The position numbers and the translations under genes were made by a program. The notes under the pieces are model-generated. The model saw only the letters and a program-made list of their open reading frames with translations. It searched no databases and had not been told where the DNA came from. From NCBI GenBank assembly GCA_012103535.1, contig WLWQ01000001.1:1804280-1868279 (forward strand): a stretch of DNA of 64,000 bases, given 5' to 3'. Below, in pieces: positions 45,836 to 55,222 of this stretch. Source of the DNA: Pseudomonadales bacterium (GTDB lineage: Bacteria > Pseudomonadota > Gammaproteobacteria > Pseudomonadales > Pseudohongiellaceae). Position 1 is the stretch's first letter. Each line of letters starts with the position of its first letter.

Positions 45836-47062
45836 TAGGGATTCCTCCAACTGGGTAAAAACCACACTCTATTCTATTCTTAGGGGGTTGCGGAAGTATT
45901 TTCTGGGTTAGATACTTTGAGTTCATGTGCAGGAAGCCTCCATTCAAAGAATGGTTAATGAATAATCAACGGCCTAACCTACCAGGTGACGTTAGCGGCA
46001 TACCATTGCGCAGAGATGCATAAAGCTCTTGAAGAAACTTGCCTTCCCACTTAAAGCTAAATCCAATTCCTACAAATAAAGGCGACGAGCCCGGTCCAGT
46101 TGATTCTTCGCGGTGGCATTCGGCGCATTCTTCTATATAGACGGTTTCGCCGCGAGAAGCTTGGTCTTATGTGTAAGTGCCGGCTCAGATTGATGTTGGA
46201 GTTTGAGCAATTGCTAGCGACATCTGGACCAAGCAGCTAGAGGTTTATAATTGCGAGAGACAATAAGTCTTCTTTTTATTCATAGATTTAGTTCGCGAAC
46301 ATTTTACGGCCAATCTTGATAACGGTTATAGCCATGCTATGACATTCAACAATACTTTTGTATTCCCAGTGTACAAAACCATAATGCATACAACTCTTCT
46401 TAAGCATTGGCTTAATATGTACAAAAAATCATTTAGATAAAACATAAAAACTATTTTGCTAACACTACTATTTCTATTCTATCTTCAAATTGCTGTTACT
46501 AGTCGTCTGGATAAATTCAACTATATTAAATCTATCCTAATAAGTAGGACAAGCATCAAGGTATAGTCTGCTGGGTAGAAAGCGCTTTGTAGACACAGGA
46601 AGGAATACGCTTCTATATTCCCAGCACTAGGGATATTAAAGCAAATAGTAACGGCGCGTTTGTTGAACCCGCACTTGAGTGATCAATGGGATAGCTTAAT
46701 AGATTCAGCTTGGGCACTTACTCAGGATACGAATCCAAGACTGGCAAAATTTTGATGATTGAAACTAGCGCCAATTGTCACTTAATTTGCAATCGAGCAA
46801 GGTTCTTAAGAAAAAATCATCGTTTCAAATTGACTCCCACAAAATTGAAGATATTAATGCTGTTCACTATAGTAATTTCCTGGTGCAGTTAATTGAATGA
46901 ATTCGATCAAAGTCGATAGATCGCATGTCCTTTGAGTCAGTGTTGTAGCAAAATAGAATTCTTGTTAGGGAGCGCTTTGGCAATATAGGCCACCATTCTC
47001 CTTGTTATATCAATAAACTCTAAGCTAAAAGTTCCATTTGAACTATGCAGGAGTGGATGCAC
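45836..47062. other. 1.2-kb AT-rich intergenic region
   Basis: No intact gene. It holds the decayed cytochrome gene at 45966-46223; the rest (about 46250-47040) shows only short random ORFs, such as one at 46710-46892 with no family resemblance. Composition is clearly more AT-rich than the region to the left, which marks the border of the 47-57 kb block. Confidence 0.6.
45966..46223 (-). pseudogene. Remnant of a secreted cytochrome c gene
   Basis: Read on the minus strand, one frame gives a signal-like start (MSLAIAQTPTSI), then stop, AGTYT, stop, and then DQASRGETVYIEECAECHREESTGPGSSPLF...MPLTSPGRLGR before a third stop. CAECH is a heme c attachment motif and 'RNGMPLTSPGRL' is the usual methionine-ligand region. 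Typical relatives read SIWAGTYT-x-DQAxRGE, so the first two stops fit single-base changes of TGG to TGA and CAA to TAA. The product is therefore a pseudogene of a small periplasmic cytochrome c like those paired with PQQ or GMC dehydrogenases. The C-terminal end is also missing. Confidence 0.75.
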
Positions 47063-47515
47063 ATGGAATTCGAACGTTATTGGGAGGATTTCCAGGTAAG
47101 TGAGCGTAAATTTGCTGGGACAATTAGTGCAGATAAAGCAGAAATAATAGAGTTCGCTAAAAAATTCGATCCCCAACCATTTCATATAGATGAAGAAAAG
47201 GCAAAGAGTTCAATCTATGGAGGGATTATCGCCAGTGGCTGGCATAGCTGTTCATTATTAATGCGGGTTATATATGACTCTTACTTAATAGATTCAGCAA
47301 GCCTGGGCTCTCCGGGATTAGAAATGCTTAAGTGGTTAGGCCCGTTTAGGCCTGAGGAAAAATATGCGGTGTATAGGAAAATTGAAGACACTCGAGAATC
47401 TAAGAGTAAATCCGATCGTGGAATTGTAAAAACTCGATGGTCCATAGAAGATAGCGATGGAAATGAGATCCTGGTGCTGATTGGAACAAACTTTTTTCTA
47501 AAGCGCTCAATATAA
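47063..47515 (+). CDS. MaoC-like dehydratase (enoyl-CoA hydratase 2 type)
   Basis: 150 residues from the ATG at 47063, with CAGGAG about 9 nt upstream; an in-frame ATG at 47045 precedes the Shine-Dalgarno-like sequence. Hotdog fold with the hydratase motif AKKFDPQPFHIDEEKAKSSIYGGIIASGWH (catalytic Asp and His), and KTRWSIEDSDGNEILV near the end. It hydrates or dehydrates (R)-3-hydroxyacyl-CoA-type substrates. It is 24 nt upstream of the acyl-CoA dehydrogenase gene, so the two likely act in one fatty-acid or side-chain degradation route. Confidence 0.85.
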   Translation: MEFERYWEDFQVSERKFAGTISADKAEIIEFAKKFDPQPFHIDEEKAKSSIYGGIIASGWHSCSLLMRVIYDSYLIDSASLGSPGLEMLKWLGPFRPEEKYAVYRKIEDTRESKSKSDRGIVKTRWSIEDSDGNEILVLIGTNFFLKRSI

Positions 47516-47539
47516 ACAGATAAACGAGATATCCAATTT

Positions 47540-48691
47540 ATGGATTTTGAATTGTCAGACAAGCAGAAAACTTTGCAGAATCGGGTTCGCGAATTCTGCA
47601 GCGAACATTGCTCAGGTAATTTAGTTGAAAATATAGAAACTAATAACGAATTTCCTAAAGATCTCTATTCCCAACTTACCAAATCCGGTCTGCTTGCGTA
47701 CTCAATTCCCGAATCACTTGGCGGCGAAGGTGGAGGAGTATTGAATATCGTGCTCATAACAGAAGAATTAGCAAAATATAGTGGCACACTAGTAAACATG
47801 TACTTGGTTAACGCAGTATTTTCTGGTACGCTTATTCAGTTAGCCGGATCAGAATCTCAGCGCGAAGAAAAGATTTCCAAGCTGTGTTCCGGTGAACTTC
47901 GATTCGCTTTTGCCCTAACCGAAGCAAACGCAGGATCAGATGCCAGCGCAATAGCAACGACAGCTCACCAAACAGAACAGGGTTGGGAGTTATCAGGCGC
48001 TAAAAGATATACAACTGGCGCCAATGATGCGGATGAAATCATGGTTGTCGCTCGAACAGATTTAGAAGGCTCGCCTTCTCAAAGTATGAGCGTATTTTTC
48101 GTGCCAACTAAAAGTGACGGACTAATCATATCTCCGATGAACAAGATTGCAGGAAATAGTTTTGCGACTTGTGAGCTTGTACTAAAGAAAATCAATCTCC
48201 CATTTGAATCGGTACTAGGGCACGAAGGGGGAATAAATTCTGCCTGGTCCAAACTAAGGAAAACTGGCGGAATTGAACGAATATGTGTGGCAGCTGTATC
48301 AGTTGGTCTGGCAAAATCAATTTTCAAAGACACGCTAAATCATTGCCAGCAAAGAGAGCAATTTGGGCAAAAAATTGGTAAATTTCAAGCAGTGAGCCAT
48401 AGATTAGCTGATATGGCAACTAGTATTGAAGCAATGCAGTTATTGACTTATTCAGCAGCTGCTAAGGCGGACTTAAATCTAGACGCTGGAAAAGAGATTA
48501 GTATGGCCAAAGTTTTTGCCGCGGAAAATGTGAACAAACTAGTTCTGGACGGGCTTCATCTATTAGGTGGAACAGGATTTCTGTCAGAGACAAATATGAC
48601 CAGATACCAAAGAGAAGCGTTACTTTGCTTGTATGCAGGGGGCACAACAGAGATACAAAAGAACCTTATCAGTCGGTATTTGGAACTTTAG
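47540..48691 (+). CDS. Acyl-CoA dehydrogenase
   Basis: 383 residues, full length for the family. The three-domain architecture is visible: N-terminal helical domain (MDFELSDKQKTLQNRVREFCSEH), middle FAD domain with FAFALTEANAGSDASAIATTA and YTTGANDADEIMVVART, and the C-terminal helical domain with REQFGQKIGKFQAVSHRLADMATSIEAMQLLTY and GGTGFLSETNMTRYQREALLCLYAGGTTEIQKN. The catalytic base should lie in LYAGGTTE. FAD-dependent 2,3-dehydrogenation of an acyl-CoA. Its electron acceptor is not in the window. A 321-nt AT-rich gap separates it from the TIR-STAND gene. Confidence 0.92.
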   Translation: MDFELSDKQKTLQNRVREFCSEHCSGNLVENIETNNEFPKDLYSQLTKSGLLAYSIPESLGGEGGGVLNIVLITEELAKYSGTLVNMYLVNAVFSGTLIQLAGSESQREEKISKLCSGELRFAFALTEANAGSDASAIATTAHQTEQGWELSGAKRYTTGANDADEIMVVARTDLEGSPSQSMSVFFVPTKSDGLIISPMNKIAGNSFATCELVLKKINLPFESVLGHEGGINSAWSKLRKTGGIERICVAAVSVGLAKSIFKDTLNHCQQREQFGQKIGKFQAVSHRLADMATSIEAMQLLTYSAAAKADLNLDAGKEISMAKVFAAENVNKLVLDGLHLLGGTGFLSETNMTRYQREALLCLYAGGTTEIQKNLISRYLEL

Positions 48692-49012
48692 GAAAATCTA
48701 GTGAGAAAGACATTGGAGCAATCGGAATATGCTGTTGTGAACAAATATGTTGACTCACAATTATTAACAATTCTGGCCGATGTATCTAAACATTAAACAT
48801 CACTAATTCGGTAAAATTCCTAGAGTTATTTAGACATTTTAGAATAGAGCTATCGATGTTAATTGATTAGTTGAATATGATCTCAAAGTAAAAAGCACAC
48901 TTAATATATGGCATCATGTTTTTGCTTTGTAAAAATCATGGGATTCAGAATAGATAGTGGTCGCTTAAAAATAGAAATATTCTCACTTAGGTAACTTAAT
49001 ACTCGAATAGAA
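48692..49012. other. AT-rich gap between the acyl-CoA dehydrogenase and TIR-STAND genes
   Basis: No supported gene or terminator. It probably holds the promoter of the TIR-STAND cluster, but I cannot identify a convincing -10/-35 pair or an operator. Confidence 0.45.
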
Positions 49013-52000
49013 ATGAATAAGGGAATATTTATTAGTTATCGCAGAGCCGGCAATGGAGCTGGATTTGCTCTAAGCCTTTTCCAAGGCCTACAACAAGCTG
49101 TGGGTGTTGAAAATGTTTTTTTTGACGTTTCCCATGGTGCCATCGAGGTTGGTAAATCCTGGAAAGACACCATTGAAGATGCCATTGATAAAAGCCAAAC
49201 ACTGCTCGTTATGGTTGACGACAGTTTTGTTGCGAAAATTAGTGAAGCCGAAGATCCAGTTCGGATAGAATTAGAAACGGCATTTAAATCCGGCATTCGC
49301 GTAATGCCAGTATTTGTAGGTAATACTCCTCCTTTAAACCGCGAATTGCTTCCAACTTCTTTAAGTGTATTGCCTGACCTCCAAGCCGGAAGGATTAGAT
49401 TAGAAACTTCTCCAGCGGACATGCAACAGGTAATTTCGGATGTAACCGGAAGTGTTGTCCCAGAAAAAAATAAACCAGAAGCCCCCAACAAAATATCAAT
49501 AAGTAGGCTCCCGTCTACAGGCAGAGATGTATTTGGTAGAGTGCAAGAGATAGAACTGCTTGATGCTGCATGGAACTCTCCCAATACCAATGTATTGAGC
49601 CTCGTTGCCTGGGGCGGTGTAGGTAAGTCCGCACTGGTAAATCATTGGGTACAGAAAATTGGTTCTACATTTGCCGGAGCGGAACGTGTTTACGCTTGGT
49701 CATTTTATAGTCAAGGATCAAATAGAAAAGCACCATCGGGGGATGTATTTGTAGACGTTGCACTCTCTTGGTTTGGTGATCCGAATCCGCAACAAGGTTC
49801 TGCTTGGGAAAAAGGCGAAAGATTAGCGCAATTAATTCGATCTACTCGAACTCTCTTGTTATTGGATGGGCTTGAACCTTTACAAAATCCTCCCGGACCC
49901 CAAGAAGGACGGTTACGTGATTCTTCAATTCAAGCACTACTACGAGATCTGGCTGTGTCAAATGATGGGCTTTGCCTCATTTCTACCCGACTCCCGGTTA
50001 CTGATTTAGAGGAATTTGAAGGAAGCACAGTATCAAAAGTAGAACTGGAGAAACTTTCTCCTGATGCTGGCGCACAAATACTGCGCGCCATGGATGTTCA
50101 CGGTCCCGATAAAGAACTTGAAAAGGCTGCAAAAGAATTCGATGGTCACAGCCTGGCTTTGACATTGTTGGGTAGCTATATAGCTGATGTTTTTGATGGT
50201 GATATTTCGAAACGTCATCAAGTAGGTCCATTGGAAACGGATGTTCGTCATGGCGGGCAGGCAAGACGTGTCATGGAATCCTATGAACAATGGTTCGGTG
50301 AAGGGCCTGAAGTTGAGCTTCTTAACGTACTGGGATTGTTTGATCGTCCTGCCGCACCAGCGGCAATAAACGCCATTCGAAAAAGACCTGTTATAGCAGG
50401 ATTGACTGACAATCTAGACAAATTGAAGCAACTACAATGGCGCCAGTTAACTGCCAGACTTCGAAGAGCGAGACTATTAACCAGCGCGGATCCTGAACGT
50501 CCTGATTATCTGGACACTCATCCCTTAATACGAGAGCACTTTGGTCAGAAACTAAAAGAAGAAAATCCTGATGCATGGCTGGAAGCAAATAGCAGGTTGT
50601 TCGATTACTACAGCTCGATCGCCAAAGCCAAGCCAGAATCGTTGGAAGAAATGGAACCACTTTTTCAAGCCATGATGTGTGCCTGTCGCGCGGGCCGAGA
50701 AACCGATGCATTTAGAGATGTTTACATTAAAAGAATCATGCGCGGAGATGAATATTTTGCTGGTTACAAACTCGGTACTCTTACGCCCCTCCTAGCAGTA
50801 TTATCTCAATTTTTCGACGATGAGGATTGGACCAGGCCAATTGGAGAAGACGATTTTCCAGATCACCAAGGATTATCGATTGGAGATCAACTGACTGTAC
50901 TAACACATGTTGGTTGGTTCTTGACTGCAACACAAAGCTATGCTGCTCCAGAAGTTCATGAAGTATTTTCTTTCGCTGAAACTTTGTGCAGAGATGACAA
51001 CGAAAGCTTTCCTGTGCTTCGAGGCCTCTGGGTTTACAACCTAGTGCGAGCACAACTCGATGCAGCAAATGAGCGGGCGGAACAAATTCTTGAAATCGCC
51101 AACGAACAAGGCGATTCGGGTTACAAAGTCGAAGCGCATTTAGCCATGGGGTTAACAGCAGTATACAAAGGTGAACTCGAAAAAGGTCGGCAACATCTAG
51201 CCAAATGTCTTGATCTCTACAATGCTGAAGAACATCGACTCAATGCATTTATGTATGGGAACGACCCAGGGGCTGCCGCCTTAGCCTTTAATGGTTTCGC
51301 CCATTGGCTGATGGGATACCCAGAGAAAGCTGTATCGGAATGTTTGGCTGCTATTAAACTAGCAGAAGAAGTAGGGCACCCTTTTACAATTAGTCTTACT
51401 CTCTACATGATTGCTATGGTTTTTCAAGCACGTGGCGATGTAAGTGAAACACAAAAATACGCAGATACTCTAATCGATTTTAGTACGCGACAGGGATCAA
51501 CACATTTCCTAACTCACGGCCGAATTTTCAGCGCATGGGCTCAATTTTGGAGCGGATCAAGAGATGAAGCTATCGAGAAAATGCTCAAAGGTTTTCAGGA
51601 GTATTTAGATACAGGCGCCATTGTTTCCCATACTTACCACATAGCATTACTCGCCGAATCACTTTCTGACTTGGGTGAACATCAGCGAGCTCTGTCGCTG
51701 GTAAACGAAGGAGTAGATCTTATTCAGGAGCATGCTGACCGCCGCTGGGAAGCAGACTTGCTTCGTGTTAAAGGAGACATACTATCCATTTTGTCATCTG
51801 ATGATTCTAGTTTTGCCCTCGAAGCATATTCAAAATCGATAAAGATAGCTAAAACGCAACTAGCTAAATCTTTTGAATTACGCAGCACTGTTAAACTTTG
51901 CGAAATCTTATTAAAAGAAGGAAAGTCTAAACAAGCGCAAAAACATTTGCGTACACTCTACGATTGGTTTTCCGAAGGCGAATCAACCATTGATTTGAGA

Positions 52001-52066
52001 AATGCAGTAGCGCTATTAGAAAAATTAGAATATTCCAACGAAATGAGAATAACAATAGAATCGTGA
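49013..52066 (+). CDS. TIR-STAND ATPase-TPR protein (NLR-like sensor)
   Basis: 1017 residues. An N-terminal TIR domain (1-145): GIFISYRRAGNGAGFAL (BB-loop start), VFFDVSHGAIEVGKSW, and the candidate catalytic Glu86 in DPVRIELETAF of the helix that carries the NADase glutamate in bacterial TIRs. A STAND NTPase follows: VFGRVQEIELL (173-183), Walker A GGVGKSALV (201-209), Walker B LLLLDGLEP (281-289), GHSLALTLLGSYI. Then a helical/TPR C-terminus (about 560-1000). It is a paralog of the HTH-STAND protein at 5045-7669. Family knowledge: TIR domains cleave NAD+ or make cyclic ADP-ribose isomers, and STAND domains assemble on ligand sensing. Head of a plus-strand cluster; the flavin monooxygenase gene follows after 7 nt. 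Confidence 0.88.
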   Translation: MNKGIFISYRRAGNGAGFALSLFQGLQQAVGVENVFFDVSHGAIEVGKSWKDTIEDAIDKSQTLLVMVDDSFVAKISEAEDPVRIELETAFKSGIRVMPVFVGNTPPLNRELLPTSLSVLPDLQAGRIRLETSPADMQQVISDVTGSVVPEKNKPEAPNKISISRLPSTGRDVFGRVQEIELLDAAWNSPNTNVLSLVAWGGVGKSALVNHWVQKIGSTFAGAERVYAWSFYSQGSNRKAPSGDVFVDVALSWFGDPNPQQGSAWEKGERLAQLIRSTRTLLLLDGLEPLQNPPGPQEGRLRDSSIQALLRDLAVSNDGLCLISTRLPVTDLEEFEGSTVSKVELEKLSPDAGAQILRAMDVHGPDKELEKAAKEFDGHSLALTLLGSYIADVFDGDISKRHQVGPLETDVRHGGQARRVMESYEQWFGEGPEVELLNVLGLFDRPAAPAAINAIRKRPVIAGLTDNLDKLKQLQWRQLTARLRRARLLTSADPERPDYLDTHPLIREHFGQKLKEENPDAWLEANSRLFDYYSSIAKAKPESLEEMEPLFQAMMCACRAGRETDAFRDVYIKRIMRGDEYFAGYKLGTLTPLLAVLSQFFDDEDWTRPIGEDDFPDHQGLSIGDQLTVLTHVGWFLTATQSYAAPEVHEVFSFAETLCRDDNESFPVLRGLWVYNLVRAQLDAANERAEQILEIANEQGDSGYKVEAHLAMGLTAVYKGELEKGRQHLAKCLDLYNAEEHRLNAFMYGNDPGAAALAFNGFAHWLMGYPEKAVSECLAAIKLAEEVGHPFTISLTLYMIAMVFQARGDVSETQKYADTLIDFSTRQGSTHFLTHGRIFSAWAQFWSGSRDEAIEKMLKGFQEYLDTGAIVSHTYHIALLAESLSDLGEHQRALSLVNEGVDLIQEHADRRWEADLLRVKGDILSILSSDDSSFALEAYSKSIKIAKTQLAKSFELRSTVKLCEILLKEGKSKQAQKHLRTLYDWFSEGESTIDLRNAVALLEKLEYSNEMRITIES

Positions 52067-52073
52067 GGATCAC

Positions 52074-53843
52074 ATGCTGGAAACTGATGTAGTAATTATT
52101 GGAGCTGGTTTGTCCGGCATACTTGCATGCAAGTATATTAAGAATGCTGGGCTTGACTGTATTGTTTTTGAGGGAACCGATGACATAGGAGGCGTCTGGA
52201 AATATAGGGAAGAGCCCAATGGGAAAGGAGGGGTTATGTTGTCGACTGTTTCCACCTCATCCAAATCCGTAAATGAATTTTCCGATTTTCCTATGCCTAA
52301 TGAGTACCCACCTTTTCAGAAACATACACAAGTTTGGAAATATCTAAATGACTATGCTGATAACTTTGAGCTTAGAGAACGCATTCTTCTAAATTCGGAG
52401 ATCCATGTCACTAAAAAAGAAGGAGATCGATGGATTTCAACAGACAACAATGGAGAAAATTACAAATCAAAGTACTTAATCGTCTGCTCGGGAATGCATC
52501 AATTTCCCAGCAAACCCTACCTGGATGATCCAATCTTTGAAAATGCAACTTTCCAAACAATGCATAGTTCGGAATACAAGCGCATTAAGGAAGAATTTCT
52601 CGGCAAAGATGTCTTGATATACGGTGGTGGTGAAACCGGAAGTGATATTGCTATCGAATTAACCCATGCGGCCAAAAGTGTAACTATGGCAATACCGAAT
52701 GGCCAATGGTTATTTCCATCGATTACTCCAGTTCGAATTCCAACGAATGAGTCCGATTCGGCACCCATGGTCGCAGACACATTCTCTTCTCGGCTACGAC
52801 GACTTGTAGATCCACCCTTTGCAACTTACGATTCACGTCTGGATACAATGGCCCATTTCACTTCTCAGACATTTATTAAATGGGGTGGTAAATGCGGCCA
52901 CGGTATTAGTGAATGGGAAAATGACGCACCCTATTATGGACAATTCTTTAATAAAAATTCCAATGTAATCCAAATGGTACATAGAGGACAAATAACACCT
53001 AAGGGGAAGATTAAGGCAGTTGCTGGGAATACCGTCGAATTCATTGATAACTCAAAAATGGATTTCGATTTAGTTGTATTCTGCACCGGATATAAAACGA
53101 GATTCCCATTTTTGAAAGACAGTGGTCTAAATAGCAACATTAACGATCAATTCAAATTTTGCTTACATAATGATGATCAATCTCTGGCGTTTGTTGGATT
53201 CGCCAGGCCGTTGGTAGGGTCATTTATGGGCCTGTCAGAAATGCAATCGCTTTTCGTGAGCAAGATATTTTCCCAAGAGATTCCCGTTCCTGACAGGGAA
53301 TTCCGCGACAAATCAATCATGGAAGACAAAGTATTTCAGGGGCTGATCTTTTCAGGCACTACCAATAGGATCAACGGATTAGTTAACTTTCAATCCTATA
53401 TGGATGATCTTGCATCAATTGCCGGGGTAAGACCCGATTACTGGAAATTGTTTTTCTCAAGCCCTACTAAGTGGTTTTACGCGGTAACTGCCGCGCACAA
53501 CAATTGCCAGTTCCTGCTGCATGATGAGAGTTATCATGACGAGATATTTAGGCGCTACAAAATGTATCACGGCAGCAATCTGAGAGTGAGCACTCATATT
53601 TATGCCTTAATCGTAAATATCTTTTCTGGTTGGTGGAGCACAAAGTACCGACCTTTCCATTTCGTTTTCCGCAGCTTGGCATTCGTATTTCGTTGTCTTT
53701 TGATCATTATTTTTTCACCTGTATTACTTTACAGAATATTCTATCCGCTCGATATAAGGTGGAAAAAGAAAAAACATAGAATGCTGGAGAATAATAAAGC
53801 CATGGAAATGTTAGAACAAATGAAAGGAAACCAAACATCTTAG
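52074..53843 (+). CDS. Flavin-containing monooxygenase with C-terminal membrane segment
   Basis: 589 residues. FAD-binding GAGLSG (10-15) with IGGVWKY (40-44), FMO-type linker CSGMHQFPSKP and HSSEYKR (about 138-171), NADPH-binding GGGETGS (184-190), and a late CTGYKTRFPF. These define FMO/Baeyer-Villiger-like enzymes that use NADPH and oxygen to oxidise a heteroatom or ketone. The C-terminal 100 residues have hydrophobic stretches (VFRSLAFVFRCLLIIIFSPVLLYRIFY), unusual for soluble FMOs, suggesting a membrane anchor. ATG with GAGGATC upstream, 7 nt after the TIR-STAND stop, so transcriptional coupling is very likely. Confidence 0.88.
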   Translation: MLETDVVIIGAGLSGILACKYIKNAGLDCIVFEGTDDIGGVWKYREEPNGKGGVMLSTVSTSSKSVNEFSDFPMPNEYPPFQKHTQVWKYLNDYADNFELRERILLNSEIHVTKKEGDRWISTDNNGENYKSKYLIVCSGMHQFPSKPYLDDPIFENATFQTMHSSEYKRIKEEFLGKDVLIYGGGETGSDIAIELTHAAKSVTMAIPNGQWLFPSITPVRIPTNESDSAPMVADTFSSRLRRLVDPPFATYDSRLDTMAHFTSQTFIKWGGKCGHGISEWENDAPYYGQFFNKNSNVIQMVHRGQITPKGKIKAVAGNTVEFIDNSKMDFDLVVFCTGYKTRFPFLKDSGLNSNINDQFKFCLHNDDQSLAFVGFARPLVGSFMGLSEMQSLFVSKIFSQEIPVPDREFRDKSIMEDKVFQGLIFSGTTNRINGLVNFQSYMDDLASIAGVRPDYWKLFFSSPTKWFYAVTAAHNNCQFLLHDESYHDEIFRRYKMYHGSNLRVSTHIYALIVNIFSGWWSTKYRPFHFVFRSLAFVFRCLLIIIFSPVLLYRIFYPLDIRWKKKKHRMLENNKAMEMLEQMKGNQTS

Positions 53844-53950
53844 TACTGTAAGGCGCATAAGCCACGACTTGACGATTTTCTTAATCCGCGTCGTCGTAGT
53901 AAAAAATGAAGACTTAGTAATATCAGTAGGCCCACATTGCTTATTCTTGG

Positions 53951-54796
53951 ATGAATAATATCTCAGACTCTAAGGAAACAAGAATCTATGGACAGGACCA
54001 TTCCCCTTGGGTCCAATCGGTTTTATTAGCCTTGCATGAATGCAATTCAGAATACTCTTTATCCACCATCCCTTCGGCCTCCACGCTAATACGATCGGGC
54101 CTTCAGATGCCCGCTTTAAAGTCTAGCAATGGAAAATGGATAATTGAATCTGCAGAGATACTTGAAACTCTGGGGTTCGATACTCTATCGAGGGAGGAGA
54201 TGAATGAAGCATTTAGTGCATGGGCTGGCGTTACTCATAGAGTAAAAAGTTTCTGGACTTTTGCGAATGCAACGAGCCAAATCCGAGAACCGGCTAATAA
54301 TTTCTTCAGACGGCTGTTGAATCAATTTCTTAGAAGTTTTTCCGTGTTGTATTTTTATTTGCGACTAAAAATTGTTGTTTTGCTAAACAAATTTCCGGAT
54401 CCAATAGATTTCGGCAAGCAATTCCTGTATTGGGAAGAACAGCTTACAATGAGCAATGCCGACTTTCTTGGAGGTAATTCTCCTAATTCGAGTGACTTTA
54501 TGCTATTCGGAATGATTCAATGTCATTGCAGCATCCCTACGCCACCTGTAATTGCTTTAGTGGAAGACAATAGATTAATAAGAACACGAAAATGGGTCTC
54601 AAATATGCAAAAAAGATTCTCGAATTATCCGCATTTATATTCTGGAGCATTCTTTGAACCTTTTTTGCCTCCACCTTTATCTGCAACAACTTCTGAGAGA
54701 ATGGCATTCTGGATTGGCATGCTGTTCATGATCCTTGCATTTCCAATTACCGGACCATTAATGATAGTTCTTGCACTCAATAGAACAGTTGAATAA
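53951..54796 (+). CDS. Glutathione S-transferase-like protein with C-terminal membrane helix
   Basis: 281 residues. The N-terminal thioredoxin-like part of a GST is suggested by YGQDHSPWVQSVLLALHECN, with 'MPALKSSNGKWIIESAEILE' matching the GST beta3-loop Ser/Ile-Glu-Ser motif. A helical C-terminal domain follows, then a hydrophobic end (MAFWIGMLFMILAFPITGPLMIVLAL). The membrane tail is not typical of GSTs. Substrate unknown. It lies 107 nt after the FMO gene on the same strand. The ribosome-binding site is weak. Confidence 0.72.
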   Translation: MNNISDSKETRIYGQDHSPWVQSVLLALHECNSEYSLSTIPSASTLIRSGLQMPALKSSNGKWIIESAEILETLGFDTLSREEMNEAFSAWAGVTHRVKSFWTFANATSQIREPANNFFRRLLNQFLRSFSVLYFYLRLKIVVLLNKFPDPIDFGKQFLYWEEQLTMSNADFLGGNSPNSSDFMLFGMIQCHCSIPTPPVIALVEDNRLIRTRKWVSNMQKRFSNYPHLYSGAFFEPFLPPPLSATTSERMAFWIGMLFMILAFPITGPLMIVLALNRTVE

Positions 54797-54894
54797 CCTC
54801 TATTAGTTAACATTGGAATCAATGATCGCTACGCCACATTGTTGAGCTAGTTGGAAAGACTACTGCGGTTAGTCTGCGACTTTCGGAGACCACT

Positions 54895-55170
54895 ATGAAA
54901 GAAATTTTCGATAAATTTGTCGGCCAAAGAATAGGAATCAACGTTGAGACTCTAAGTAAATATAGCGGAGCAAAGCTATTAGAAGCGACCCATAATTTCT
55001 TATCAGTACACTCCGATGATAAAAAAACACATCACATACCTTACTCCAACATTCTAGCTGTATCAGAGGACGAACGGGGACTAGAGGGAAACAAAAAGTT
55101 ATTCGTGGAGAACGAAAAATTCAAGCTGGTTGTTAAGATTGGTCATATAACAATTCATTCCATTGGCTAA
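54895..55170 (+). CDS. Small, possibly Sm-fold-like protein of unknown function
   Basis: 91 residues. ATG with GGAG 7 nt upstream. The alternating pattern of strands (FVGQRIGINVETL, AKLLEATHNFLSVHSDD, THHIPYSNILAVSED, LFVENEKFKLVVKIGHITIHSI) with an initial helix resembles a small beta-barrel (Sm/SH3-like), but this is only by eye. It sits between the GST-like gene (98 nt) and the SLOG gene (52 nt) in the TIR-STAND cluster. Confidence 0.65.
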   Translation: MKEIFDKFVGQRIGINVETLSKYSGAKLLEATHNFLSVHSDDKKTHHIPYSNILAVSEDERGLEGNKKLFVENEKFKLVVKIGHITIHSIG

Positions 55171-55222
55171 GAGTAATTTCTTATTTTTACTGCTGGATTG
55201 CTATTTTTAATTTTCTCAAGGC

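Noticed and set aside
46710..46892. 60-residue plus-strand ORF in the AT-rich gap
   Set aside because: No ribosome-binding site, no family resemblance, and a random composition.
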